NCBI GenBank assembly: GCA_024654485.1
Contig: JANLHO010000004.1
Span: 1-39,118, forward strand
Source of the DNA: Patescibacteria group bacterium
GTDB taxonomy: Bacteria > Patescibacteriota > Minisyncoccia > Phycocordibacterales > UBA2100
DNA length: 39,118 bases
Direction: 5' to 3'
Shown in pieces: positions 7,540 through 14,560 of this stretch (positions are counted from its first letter, which is position 1; each line of letters starts with the position of its first letter). A model generated the notes under the pieces. That model was not told the DNA's origin, made no database searches, and was given only the letters and a program-made list of their open reading frames with translations. The translations under genes were made by a program, and so were the position numbers.

Positions 7540-8472
7540 TCAATCAAAGATATCGGCGAGATACGCGTCTATGTCCCTTTGGTCCATTTCGTAAAAGTTC
7601 ATATTGTTGTTGTGCAGGTAGGTTGCTAGCTTCACACCTACGAATCGCCAGTGCCACGGCTCGTAGATGTAGAAACCGTTGTCTTTCGGGTAAGAAAGCA
7701 CGAAGCCGTATCTGTAAGCGTTCCCGAGCAGCCACTGGTAGGCCGCCGTGTCTCCGAAGCCGTCCAGTTGGCCGCCTAGTCCCGTGGTGATGAAGTCGGC
7801 CGTCGTCCCGAGCTGGTGCTCCGAATATCCTTGGTCCGCGGAGAACGAGTTGGCGGTACCGGCTCCGTAAACCACCGTGTACTGTGACTTTAGCGATTCC
7901 TGCTCGCCGAAAGATCGGTACGCGGACTTGACGTAGAGCGTGACCCCGCCCGCTTTTGCCGCATCCAGGAGGCTCTGCAGGAATGGCTGCGCTTCCGTGA
8001 GGAACTGCTCCGGCTTTGTCTCGTTGTATAGATACCCGGCTGGAATGCCGGCGAGATGCGCCGGTACATAATTCTCATTCATAAAATATACTTTGGAGTA
8101 TTTCTTGAGAAGCTCGGGATCTATTTGTGAAAGTTTCTCAAGAGTGCCGACCGTACCGGAAATAGTGCCTACCTTCTGCTCCACACCGCCTACTTTTGAG
8201 CTCACGGCATCTATGTTCTGTTGGGTGCTGGAAAGAGTGTCGGAAAGTCCGACCGTTTGCGAGCGCAGGTCCGTAATGTTGAGCGCAAGCTCGCTGGTGC
8301 TCTGCGAGAGCGCAGTGGTGGTGGACGCGAGCTCCACGGTCAGGGAGTTCACGTTTTCCGTCAGTGCGGAGATTTTTATGAACCCGTATACAAGAAGGCC
8401 GAATAGTACGAGGAAAACTACGGCGGCCGGGGTGATGCTCGGCCAAAGACTTTTGATATCCGGATGCTTCAC
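7540..8472 (-). CDS. VanY-type D-alanyl-D-alanine carboxypeptidase (M15B), coiled-coil stalk
   Basis: 310 residues. A membrane anchor at about 14-36 is followed by a Ser/Thr/Leu-rich coiled-coil stalk at about 37-115, then the M15B peptidase domain. The zinc site is formed by SEHQLGTTADF (H219, D226) and EPWHWRF (H274), with E271 as probable catalytic base; SAYRSF (R186) is the conserved Arg motif. The enzyme trims the terminal D-Ala from peptidoglycan stem peptides outside the membrane. The stalk is unusually long and may place the domain deeper in the wall. The start is GTG, chosen because TGATATAAT ends 7 nt upstream. Confidence 0.9.
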   Translation of the reverse strand: MKHPDIKSLWPSITPAAVVFLVLFGLLVYGFIKISALTENVNSLTVELASTTTALSQSTSELALNITDLRSQTVGLSDTLSSTQQNIDAVSSKVGGVEQKVGTISGTVGTLEKLSQIDPELLKKYSKVYFMNENYVPAHLAGIPAGYLYNETKPEQFLTEAQPFLQSLLDAAKAGGVTLYVKSAYRSFGEQESLKSQYTVVYGAGTANSFSADQGYSEHQLGTTADFITTGLGGQLDGFGDTAAYQWLLGNAYRYGFVLSYPKDNGFYIYEPWHWRFVGVKLATYLHNNNMNFYEMDQRDIDAYLADIFD

Positions 8473-8479
8473 GCGAAAG

Positions 8480-8488
8480 ATTATATCA
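8480..8488 (-). promoter_or_regulatory. Extended -10 box of the VanY-like gene
   Basis: TGATATAAT, 7 nt before the GTG start; decides the start codon. Confidence 0.65.
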
Positions 8489-8545
8489 TCTGCCCGCCCA
8501 CCGCGCTCTACCCCAAATACGACCTGTCGTGTGCGAAGTGGGGCG

Positions 8546-8770
8546 TTATTTCAATTCAAAAATGCCGGTGATGGCCGCAAGGCCGACGGCAAAAAGAAAA
8601 GCTCCCACTATTCGGGCTACCAGGTACGTGCGTTCGCTCGGTATATACTGCGCCCTCATTATCACTTTCTGGGTCCATATCTGCAGGCGAATCAGGAAAT
8701 CCGGCCGGACGACCGTAAGACCGCCGAGGATCATCAACATAAGTCCGATCAATAGGGGTTCCGTTTCCAT
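8546..8770 (-). CDS. Small two-helix membrane protein, 74 aa
   Basis: Starts METEPLLIGLMLMILGGLTV. One hydrophobic segment at about 5-22, a basic loop RLQIWTQKVIMRAQYIPSERTY, then a second segment at about 51-70. A longer frame reaches 8875, but its extra 35 residues are polar and unlike a protein start. ATG 8770 has TGGTAGAAT 7 nt upstream. I do not recognise the family with certainty. Confidence 0.65.
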   Translation of the reverse strand: METEPLLIGLMLMILGGLTVVRPDFLIRLQIWTQKVIMRAQYIPSERTYLVARIVGAFLFAVGLAAITGIFELK

Positions 8771-8962
8771 ATCTCCCATTCTACCATGCAGGCTTCTCAA
8801 GCATGCGCGCCAAACAGAAGCAGGAATATGGCGCTCAAAACCTGCTTCTTTTTGAATGGAAAGCGCGCCGAACACTAGGAAGAGAACTGCCCACAGCTTC
8901 GCAAAAAACAGAGTCGGCTCTGGTTCTATCTTTCCATTGTATCTAATCCCTACGCCTCTAGT

Positions 8963-9100
8963 CTACGAAACGAGTCCGACTAGATTCCGGAAGAAATCGA
9001 GGAATAGAGTGAGGACCGAGATGAAGAAGTACACGATGAGCGTGACAAGCTGCAAAAGAAAACCCAGCACCGCATTGAGAATCGCCGAAATGGAGTCCAT
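8963..9100 (-). CDS. 45-aa hydrophobic membrane peptide
   Basis: Starts MDSISAILNAVLGFLLQ and continues as one long hydrophobic stretch rich in Leu, Val and Phe, ending FFRNLVGLVS. Similar single-segment peptides are frequent in Parcubacteria, with no known role. TGATACTAT lies 6 nt before the ATG, which supports it as a real gene despite its size. Confidence 0.6.
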   Translation of the reverse strand: MDSISAILNAVLGFLLQLVTLIVYFFISVLTLFLDFFRNLVGLVS

Positions 9101-9106
9101 ACCAAA

Positions 9107-9115
9107 ATAGTATCA
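9107..9115 (-). promoter_or_regulatory. Extended -10 box of the 45-aa gene
   Basis: TGATACTAT, 6 nt before the ATG at 9100. Confidence 0.5.
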
Positions 9116-9284
9116 CATTCCCCACCCCGGATTAAATGTGAAGGTTTAGCCTCCGCAAGTAATCCCTCTAGTCTCTAAACACCAGTGGCTAGTCGCCAGC
9201 TTGAATACCCGCGAAAAAGCGGGGCGACTCCCAAAAGCCCCAGAAAACCAAACAACCCGAACCACCACCGACTTTTTATATGCA
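9116..9284. other. Gene-free stretch with nested inverted repeats
   Basis: No credible ORF. On the plus strand GTTTAG/CTAAAC arms enclose about 25 nt. Next comes an outer pair AGTCGCC/GGCGACT around an inner hairpin CCCGC-gaaaaa-GCGGG, then an A/C-rich tail ending in CTTTTTA. On the minus strand the same tail is G/T-rich with clustered GG runs. A small structured RNA or a long leader is possible; no known RNA family was recognised. Confidence 0.35.
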
Positions 9285-9521
9285 TCAATCGCGCTTCTCA
9301 ACGACGATAGTGCACTTTGCTACAAGCGCAGCGATAGCTCCCGCGGCCGCTAGCAAAGGCGCTATGAGCGCCCCCACGGCGCCTACGGTCACCGGAAATT
9401 CTATGAGGGTCTTCCCCTCTTCGTTCTTGATGCTGATGCGCCGAGCATTGCCCTCCTTTATGACGCGCTTGATGAATGAAACGACATCATCCCCCGCCAC
9501 CTTGAATTCTTCCGTACTCAT
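9285..9521 (-). CDS. DUF4342 domain protein
   Basis: 78 residues in two parts: a polar N-terminal domain (MSTEEFKVAGDDVVSFIKRV, then GNARRISIKNEEGKTLIEFP) and a hydrophobic glycine/alanine segment (VGAVGALIAPLLAAAGAIAA) ending in TIVVEKRD. This is the layout of DUF4342, a short family of unknown function; the hydrophobic stretch may sit in a membrane. The start is fixed by TGGTATAGT 6 nt upstream. Confidence 0.8.
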   Translation of the reverse strand: MSTEEFKVAGDDVVSFIKRVIKEGNARRISIKNEEGKTLIEFPVTVGAVGALIAPLLAAAGAIAALVAKCTIVVEKRD

Positions 9522-9527
9522 AGCATT

Positions 9528-9536
9528 ACTATACCA
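9528..9536 (-). promoter_or_regulatory. Extended -10 box of the DUF4342 gene
   Basis: TGGTATAGT, 6 nt before the ATG at 9521. Confidence 0.5.
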
Positions 9537-9611
9537 AATCCCCGCCGCCTCAAAAATACGCGCGCTTACGACAGGGGAAGGATTTTTAGAGCCTACCTTT
9601 TGTACATTGGG

Positions 9612-9670
9612 AAACCGGCTAGTTTTCGTCCATGAGGCGCCAGAGATAGAAGCAAGCCACCGTGCGGTGG
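9612..9670. repeat. Direct repeat, left copy (glycosylase 3' end)
   Basis: Matches 10432-10490 at 55 of 59 positions in the same orientation. The right copy is the 3' end of the intact DNA glycosylase gene. The two copies bracket a single low-GC gene, as in elements that insert at a gene's 3' end and rebuild it. Confidence 0.8.
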
Positions 9671-9687
9671 TAACCGGCGGGCGAACG
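9619..9687 (-). pseudogene. C-terminal fragment of an AlkA-like DNA glycosylase
   Basis: Translates in frame to PAGYHRTVACFYLWRLMDEN plus stop. The last 16 residues are identical to the C-terminus of the intact glycosylase at 10439-11062. An in-frame stop lies 22 codons before the end, so only a scar remains. It could be an attachment-site duplication or the remains of a tandem gene copy. Confidence 0.75.
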
Positions 9688-9708
9688 CTAGTGGGAATCT
9701 TTTTTGCT

Positions 9709-10389
9709 CTAACGGAACCATGCTAGTTTTGATCGAGAAACCTCAACAATCGATTTCTCGCTCAAATCGTAGAGTACGATTTTTCCCGTAGAGGCATCAT
9801 AGAGCATATTATGCGGCCCCATGTCTTCGAACGTGGAAAGTGCTGCCTCTATCTTCCTTGCTTTTGAGTCCAACTCTACATACTCGGGATGCTCTTGGGT
9901 TCCATGATTTTCTTCTATTTGCTCTAGGCGCTTAGATACGGTCGGCAGATTTATCCACCTGCTGACAAAATAACTCCTTCCTGTACCTTGATATCCGAGC
10001 AACGGCTCTACTACATCAACCCCTGGGACGTCCTCCAGAAGGTCTTTAGCCCTTAGCGTACTCGCGTATTCGTCAGTACCCTTTGCAGTTACACCAGACA
10101 GGACTCTATCTTTCTCTATCTTGACTAAAAACGAGGAGTCGTTCGTTGATACTTTGAGAACGTGACGCCTATGATTTTCACCAGAACGCCATCCTTTTAT
10201 CAGATTAATTGTGCCGGACTCTGATATAAATGACGGATGCTCTGCCAATTGTTGCCATGTCATTGAATCCAGCTGCTTCAGTACATCTTTCAGTGCTCTC
10301 ACTGTTTCCGGATTAGCCTTCAACCAAGCCCTAAAGTCCTCGTTGTATACCAAGCTTCGTGTATCCGTACTCTTTATCCGCTCAATCAT
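9709..10389 (-). CDS. Protein-kinase-fold (APH/RIO-like) protein
   Basis: 226 residues from ATG 10389, which has AAGGTG 9 nt upstream; GTG 10401 would add four residues. Numbered from the ATG: FLVKIEKD has K90 as the likely ATP-binding Lys. FEDMGPHNMLYD aligns with the HGDLNPGN-type catalytic loop of aminoglycoside phosphotransferases (D189 catalytic, N194 metal binding). VLYDLSE supplies D208 at the DFG position. The usual loop His is replaced by Phe. The target is unknown; small-molecule kinase, toxin or regulator are all possible. GC content is visibly lower than in the neighbours, and the gene lies between direct repeats, both signs of acquisition. Confidence 0.6.
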   Translation of the reverse strand: MIERIKSTDTRSLVYNEDFRAWLKANPETVRALKDVLKQLDSMTWQQLAEHPSFISESGTINLIKGWRSGENHRRHVLKVSTNDSSFLVKIEKDRVLSGVTAKGTDEYASTLRAKDLLEDVPGVDVVEPLLGYQGTGRSYFVSRWINLPTVSKRLEQIEENHGTQEHPEYVELDSKARKIEAALSTFEDMGPHNMLYDASTGKIVLYDLSEKSIVEVSRSKLAWFR

Positions 10390-10431
10390 AGAATCCGTCA
10401 CCTTATCATCTCACAAATTTTCGGGCTTAGT

Positions 10432-10490
10432 AAATCGGCTAGTTTTCGTCCATGAGGCGCCAGAGGTAGAAGCAGGCGACCGTGCGGTGG
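10432..10490. repeat. Direct repeat, right copy (glycosylase 3' end)
   Basis: Second copy of the 59-bp repeat at 9612-9670 with four substitutions. It contains the last 17 codons and the stop of the intact glycosylase gene. Confidence 0.8.
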
Positions 10491-11062
10491 CCCCGCCAGC
10501 CCTTGGCTAGGAGGTGCATTTGCTCTGTGGTCGGGAGGGTTTTCAGGCCGAAGAGCTTTTTGAAGCCTTTTTGGATGCCGAGGTCGCCGGTGGGCAGGAT
10601 GTCGGGGCGGCCGAGGGTAAACATCATAAACATATGCGCAGTCCACTCCCCTATCCCTTTCACCGCCGTCACGTGGGCAATGACTTCCTCATCCGTCATC
10701 TTGGGAAATTTTTTCGTGTCTATCGTGCCGTCGGTGCATTTCTGCGCGAGGTCTTTGAGATAGGCGGACTTTTGCGCCGAGATGCCCGCGCTGCGCAGCT
10801 TCGCGGTGCGTATCTTCAAAACGTCCTCCGGCGTCGGAAACCTTTTACCCGGGAAAAGCGCGATGAATCTCCGTAGGATGGTCTCGGCCGCCTTTCCAGA
10901 GAGCTGCTGGAAGATGATGGTTCGTGCAAGCGATTGGAAAGCGCTCCTTGAGTGCCTCCGTCGGTGTGTGATGGCTCCATGCTTCTTTATGAAAGCACCC
11001 AAATGCGGATCGCGTGCGAGGCGGCGCGCCGATAGCTCAAGATTTTTTCGCTTTGCAGCCAT
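10439..11062 (-). CDS. DNA-3-methyladenine glycosylase II-like (HhH-GPD)
   Basis: 207 residues of the AlkA-type base-excision repair family, which flips out and cuts alkylated bases. FQQLSGKAAETI at 51-62 is the conserved helix. The helix-hairpin-helix is VKGIGEWTAHMF at about 134-145, and LPTGDLG carries the catalytic Asp D160. The length fits the short bacterial and archaeal AlkA forms without the N-terminal domain. The extreme N-terminus is basic. The last 17 codons are duplicated 820 bp away. No leaderless -10 box was seen here. Confidence 0.9.
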   Translation of the reverse strand: MAAKRKNLELSARRLARDPHLGAFIKKHGAITHRRRHSRSAFQSLARTIIFQQLSGKAAETILRRFIALFPGKRFPTPEDVLKIRTAKLRSAGISAQKSAYLKDLAQKCTDGTIDTKKFPKMTDEEVIAHVTAVKGIGEWTAHMFMMFTLGRPDILPTGDLGIQKGFKKLFGLKTLPTTEQMHLLAKGWRGHRTVACFYLWRLMDEN

Positions 11063-11118
11063 AAGGCACCCCGTGGGTACGAATCATCCCACAAACATTC
11101 CTACAACTCTATTCTGAA

Positions 11119-12000
11119 TTACCGAATCCCCGTATCGCATGAGAGGTCAGCCACAAGCAGCGTGTCCGGTCCAATGGTGACATTTGTCGTCCCGCAGCTG
11201 GGAAAAGGAATACCTCCTATCGCCTGAAGGACATATTCGCCCGGCGGAAGAAACACTTTGTACACGCCCTCTTTGTCTGTTTCTACTGTGGCAAACGGCG
11301 AACTCCTGGCGTTCCCTACCGCTACAACCTGCACGGTCGTCTGGTACGGCCGGTCGTCACAATCCGGATCGGGTGGATCTCGCATCACCGGACACGTCGG
11401 CCCGAGCAAAACCCTGCCGGTAACACCCGATTTGAAAGGCAGTATGCCTGTACCCTTAGGGCTGGCCTCTTTGAAGAAGACCGGTATTTCCAAAGCGTCG
11501 TCATACTGCGAAAGGCCGGATGGATTGTCCTTCTGGAGTATAAGCGTACCCCTGTTGCTGTACACGTCTTTGTCTACCGTGAAAGTGAGAGTGGCTGCAA
11601 ATGGTACGAAATCAGTGGTCATCCACTCACCGTCTGCGGTAGCGATGCCCTCTGCGATGATGCGCCCGTCCCAGTCGGTCAGAACGACCGGAAAATCTCC
11701 TTCAAAAAACCAATTCCCACGCGCTTCTCCCGAGATAGCAAGCGGACTTTCTATGGTCTGATTGGGTCGCGGTGAGTCAAGGCGAATAAGGTCGGCCTTG
11801 TCCAGCTCATTGCCGATATCTTCCGTAAAGGTCCGCTCGCCGTCGCGGCACTGCCTCGGATAAGACTCCATTACCGGATTACCCGCTGCCACGCACTCCG
11901 CAAAATCGGTAGCCTGTGTGGAGGTCTCCACGCCGAACTGCCACCAAACAAATATGGCCGCGGCGAGTACCAAGACCGCGATAGGTATAATTTTCTTCAT
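11119..12000 (-). CDS. Secreted/anchored protein with Gmad2 immunoglobulin-like domain
   Basis: 293 residues. The N-terminal membrane segment is at about 4-21. A Cys-containing stretch DFAECVAAGNPVMESYPRQC (32-51) follows, a motif frequent in Patescibacteria exported proteins. Residues about 70-175 match the Gmad2 domain (SPRPNQTIESPLAISGEARG, then WFFEGDFPV and GEWMTTDFVPF). The C-terminal part (about 190-293) has a beta-rich region, GVYKVFLPPGEYVLQ, like carboxypeptidase regulatory-type or prealbumin-like domains, with several Cys. The role is unknown; it probably acts outside the membrane. It starts 6 bp after the preceding gene and is probably in one transcript with it. Confidence 0.75.
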   Translation of the reverse strand: MKKIIPIAVLVLAAAIFVWWQFGVETSTQATDFAECVAAGNPVMESYPRQCRDGERTFTEDIGNELDKADLIRLDSPRPNQTIESPLAISGEARGNWFFEGDFPVVLTDWDGRIIAEGIATADGEWMTTDFVPFAATLTFTVDKDVYSNRGTLILQKDNPSGLSQYDDALEIPVFFKEASPKGTGILPFKSGVTGRVLLGPTCPVMRDPPDPDCDDRPYQTTVQVVAVGNARSSPFATVETDKEGVYKVFLPPGEYVLQAIGGIPFPSCGTTNVTIGPDTLLVADLSCDTGIR

Positions 12001-12006
12001 ACGTCT

Positions 12007-12864
12007 TTATCGTTCCTGACGTATGACGGAGCCATCTGCGTTGGTGCGGAAGACATTTTGCTTGCCGGCCGCTTGTGTCGTCACCTCCCATCCGGGGGTG
12101 ATAACCTGAGCGCACATCTCGTTCGCACCGGCGAGTCCCAGACAGGAGTCGGGCCACTCCCTCTCATATGCCGAGAGAATGATGACCAGTCCTTCGCTCA
12201 CTCCCGATACTTCCGCCACATGTACACGAACGGCGGCGACCGCTTCCGGAACCGGAAGATTGTGTATGCTTCCCGGAGGCGCGTTGTCGGCGGAGGTAGG
12301 GATATTGCCGTCACCGAACTCCACCGATCGCAGGATATCTTCAAAGTCGGCGCGTATCCGGTCCGTCGGCGAATTGTAGAATGCGGTAAACATATAAACG
12401 TAAGACGGAAGCGCCACCACGACGTTGTCGTTCTCATACAGCCCTGTCGCGCTGTACTTCAGACCAGTCTCGCCACCTACCGAGATCTCTGCAGTATTGC
12501 CGTCGGAGAGTTTGAAGTTGGAGAAATTGGTACCCTCCACAAAGCCCCGCGTCGTGTAGTTGTCAAGATCGTTCTGGAAAATGGTGATTGTGATCGTCGG
12601 AGGACCTTCGGTCGCCGACCGGGGGTCGGAAAAGAGCGCCCTGTTCTCCGGCGTATCTTCCGCAAGCACTATCGCATGCCGATTGCGTTCACCTGTAGTG
12701 CTACTTTCATGCGCAACAAAATATCCGGACGGATATGCGAAACTCAATCCATACTCATCGGATCGGTACGTGGCGGGAGTTATCTCCTGCGTGACAGGAA
12801 TAAAATATAAGACGCCTGCGGCGAGGATGGCTAAAGCCACGAAGGTCAGGAATAGTTTTTGCAT
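12007..12864 (-). CDS. Secreted protein with C-terminal WPDSCLGL domain, function unknown
   Basis: 285 residues from ATG 12864; a longer frame to 13032 would run inside the upstream pseudouridine synthase gene. A hydrophobic N-terminus (MQKLFLTFVALAILAAGVLY) is a signal or anchor. The middle, YGLSFAYPSGYFV to ILRSVEF (about 37-195), resembles PsbP-like beta domains. The C-terminal block EWPDSCLGLAGANEMCAQ with VITPGWEV and VFRTNADGS is a small domain also seen in secreted proteins of cyanobacteria and chloroflexi. TGGCATTAT lies 6 nt before the start. Confidence 0.7.
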   Translation of the reverse strand: MQKLFLTFVALAILAAGVLYFIPVTQEITPATYRSDEYGLSFAYPSGYFVAHESSTTGERNRHAIVLAEDTPENRALFSDPRSATEGPPTITITIFQNDLDNYTTRGFVEGTNFSNFKLSDGNTAEISVGGETGLKYSATGLYENDNVVVALPSYVYMFTAFYNSPTDRIRADFEDILRSVEFGDGNIPTSADNAPPGSIHNLPVPEAVAAVRVHVAEVSGVSEGLVIILSAYEREWPDSCLGLAGANEMCAQVITPGWEVTTQAAGKQNVFRTNADGSVIRQER

Positions 12865-12883
12865 GCGTACATAATGCCATGGA

Positions 12884-13609
12884 TCAGGATTTTGGGAAAT
12901 CCGGCGGCAAGGGGGCGGTGAATTCGGCCTTTTGGCCGCTTGGCAGCGTGAGCGAAATACTGTGGGAGTGGAGTGCGGGGCGCGTAAAGCCGAGTATGGG
13001 CGCACATTCTGGAGCATACAGCCGGTCGGCAACTATTCCGTGGCCGATATGGGCGAGATGAACGCGGATCTGGTGCGTCCGCCCCGTCCTAGGCCGCGCC
13101 TCTACGTACGAAGCAGGTTCGCCCGTGGCGGGGTCCGACAGCTTCTCCAGAAGCTCCCACTCCGTGATGGCCGCGCGCTTGTCGCTCTTCTCGCAGACGC
13201 GCGCGTACCATCGGCGTGGCGACTCGGAACTGCGCATGATTTCTGCAACGATGATGCCCTTCTCATTTTCCATATGCCCGTGCACGTAGACGCGATATGT
13301 CTTCTCAATTCGCCGAGCTTTGAATTCACTCTTGAGATATCCGTACATTTCAGAAGTCTTAGCGACGAGCAAGACTCCGCTCGTCGTCCTGTCCAGTCGG
13401 TGCACGATTCCGTTCAGGTCAATGTTCTCGCCCTGCGGGGAGACCCACGCGCCGCCGATGCCTTTGAGCGCCGGATACTCTTTAGCGAGCCACTCGGCGA
13501 CACTCGGCTCCTCGGTGCGACCGTCGCTGTGCACGATAAGCCCTGCGGGCTTGTCTAACGCCAGCATTTCTTCGGTCTCTGCCAGTACTTTCGGCACAAC
13601 TGTAGGCAA
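12884..13609 (-). CDS. RluA-family rRNA/tRNA pseudouridine synthase
   Basis: 241 residues. HRLDRTTSG at 70-78 contains the catalytic Asp D73, and RTGRTHQIRVHLAHIGHGI is the second conserved block. Early DKPAGLIVHSDG (19-30) is the usual N-terminal strand. No S4 RNA-binding domain precedes it, so this is the short RluA/RluC catalytic form. It converts specific uridines to pseudouridine in rRNA or tRNA; the target cannot be assigned. The frame starts at TTG 13609, and a GTG four codons on is an alternative start. Confidence 0.9.
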   Translation of the reverse strand: MPTVVPKVLAETEEMLALDKPAGLIVHSDGRTEEPSVAEWLAKEYPALKGIGGAWVSPQGENIDLNGIVHRLDRTTSGVLLVAKTSEMYGYLKSEFKARRIEKTYRVYVHGHMENEKGIIVAEIMRSSESPRRWYARVCEKSDKRAAITEWELLEKLSDPATGEPASYVEARPRTGRTHQIRVHLAHIGHGIVADRLYAPECAPILGFTRPALHSHSISLTLPSGQKAEFTAPLPPDFPKS

Positions 13610-13625
13610 CGTGAACCCAGGAATC

Positions 13626-14078
13626 CTAGCGCACCTTTGTGAAGGAAAGTATGTTGCCCATGCCGGAGAGATATATCATCTCAAGCGACGTATCCGTAAG
13701 CGTGAATATGGAGAAGTACAGCGGCTCTTCGCCGGAGAACGATATAGCGATAACACTCATGCCCTCCAGAGCGGAAGCGGGCACCGGAAGATCGGTTTGC
13801 GACGCGTCTACACTGGCGTACGTACCCGTCTGCGTCGCCGAAGGCACGCCTTCGTAGCTATCAGTCACAGTACCGTCAACCCTGAACTCACGCATGAATT
13901 TCGGGTCCTGGGTGGAGCGCCATGTGCCGACCAGCGCGTCCTGCGTATTTTCAGCGCCCGTTGCACTCTCCTGCGTTGCGGAAGCCTGCTGCAAAACAAC
14001 GCGATTATCGTGGAAATAATACGCGAGTCCCGCAAGGACAATCAGAACTCCTATAAGCCACCAGACAGACTTGTTCAT
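13626..14078 (-). CDS. Membrane-anchored lipocalin-like small protein
   Basis: 150 residues. An N-terminal anchor at about 6-21 (WWLIGVLIVLAGLAYYF) is followed by a Ser/Thr/Gln-rich linker to residue 48. A beta-rich domain then opens LVGTWRSTQDPKFMREF and contains GTYASV and YFSIFTLTDTSLEMIYL. The GTW start and strand pattern recall lipocalin-like domains. Ligand and role are unknown. It lies 10 bp after msrB and 16 bp before the pseudouridine synthase gene, so a shared transcript is likely. Confidence 0.6.
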   Translation of the reverse strand: MNKSVWWLIGVLIVLAGLAYYFHDNRVVLQQASATQESATGAENTQDALVGTWRSTQDPKFMREFRVDGTVTDSYEGVPSATQTGTYASVDASQTDLPVPASALEGMSVIAISFSGEEPLYFSIFTLTDTSLEMIYLSGMGNILSFTKVR

Positions 14079-14088
14079 ATTATGTTTT

Positions 14089-14529
14089 TTATCGCTCTTC
14101 TAAATCAAGACACACCGAATTGATGCAGTAGCGCTTGCCCGTCTTGGTCGGGCCGTCGTCAAATACGTGCCCCAAGTGCGAACCGCAGCGCGCGCAGGTT
14201 ATCTCGGTGCGAGTCATTCCATGAGATGTGTCGGAGTGCTGCTCTATCGCACCCGGCAGCGCCTCATCAAAAGAAGGCCACCCTGTGCCGGAATCAAATT
14301 TCGCGTACGAAGAGAACAGTGCGTTGCCGCATGCTTTGCACTCGTAAGTTCCGTCGGCCTTTTCGTGGACGTATTCGCCGCTGAAAGGCGCCTCCGTCCC
14401 TTTCTCGCGCAGTATCTCGTACTGCTCCGGCGTGAGATTCTTCTTCCATTCTTCTTCGCTGTCCGGCATGGGTTTCTTTCCGGCAGAGACGGATCCGCCT
14501 TGGGCGGACATATTGTCAGCAGAGCTCAT
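14089..14529 (-). CDS. msrB: Peptide-methionine (R)-S-oxide reductase
   Basis: 146 residues. MsrB repairs the R-form of methionine sulfoxide. Two zinc CxxC pairs are present (C64-K-A-C67 and C112-A-R-C115). SHLGHVFDDGP and RYCINSVCL follow, with C135 as the catalytic Cys. The first 20 residues lie outside the conserved domain and include Gly/Ser residues encoded by a short palindrome. There is no signal peptide, so it is cytoplasmic. TGATATAAT ends 6 nt before the ATG. Confidence 0.93.
   Translation of the reverse strand: MSSADNMSAQGGSVSAGKKPMPDSEEEWKKNLTPEQYEILREKGTEAPFSGEYVHEKADGTYECKACGNALFSSYAKFDSGTGWPSFDEALPGAIEQHSDTSHGMTRTEITCARCGSHLGHVFDDGPTKTGKRYCINSVCLDLEER
14494..14508. repeat. Short palindrome in the msrB 5' coding region
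   Basis: TCCGCC-TTG-GGCGGA, the same 6-3-6 layout and arms as the unit at 560-574 in glmS. It is read in frame in the non-conserved N-terminus of MsrB. Confidence 0.7.
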
Positions 14530-14535
14530 GGGACA

Positions 14536-14544
14536 ATTATATCA
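14536..14544 (-). promoter_or_regulatory. Extended -10 box of msrB
   Basis: TGATATAAT, 6 nt before the msrB ATG. Confidence 0.65.
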
Positions 14545-14560
14545 AACCAGCTACCGATTA

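Noticed and set aside
9160..9172. 10-bp repeat CCTCTAGTCT shared with 8955-8964
   Set aside because: Only two short copies without associated structure; likely chance or a minor duplication.
12865..13032. 56-residue N-terminal extension of the WPDSCLGL-domain protein
   Set aside because: It would overlap the end of the pseudouridine synthase gene and hide the signal peptide. A -10 box sits 6 nt before ATG 12864.
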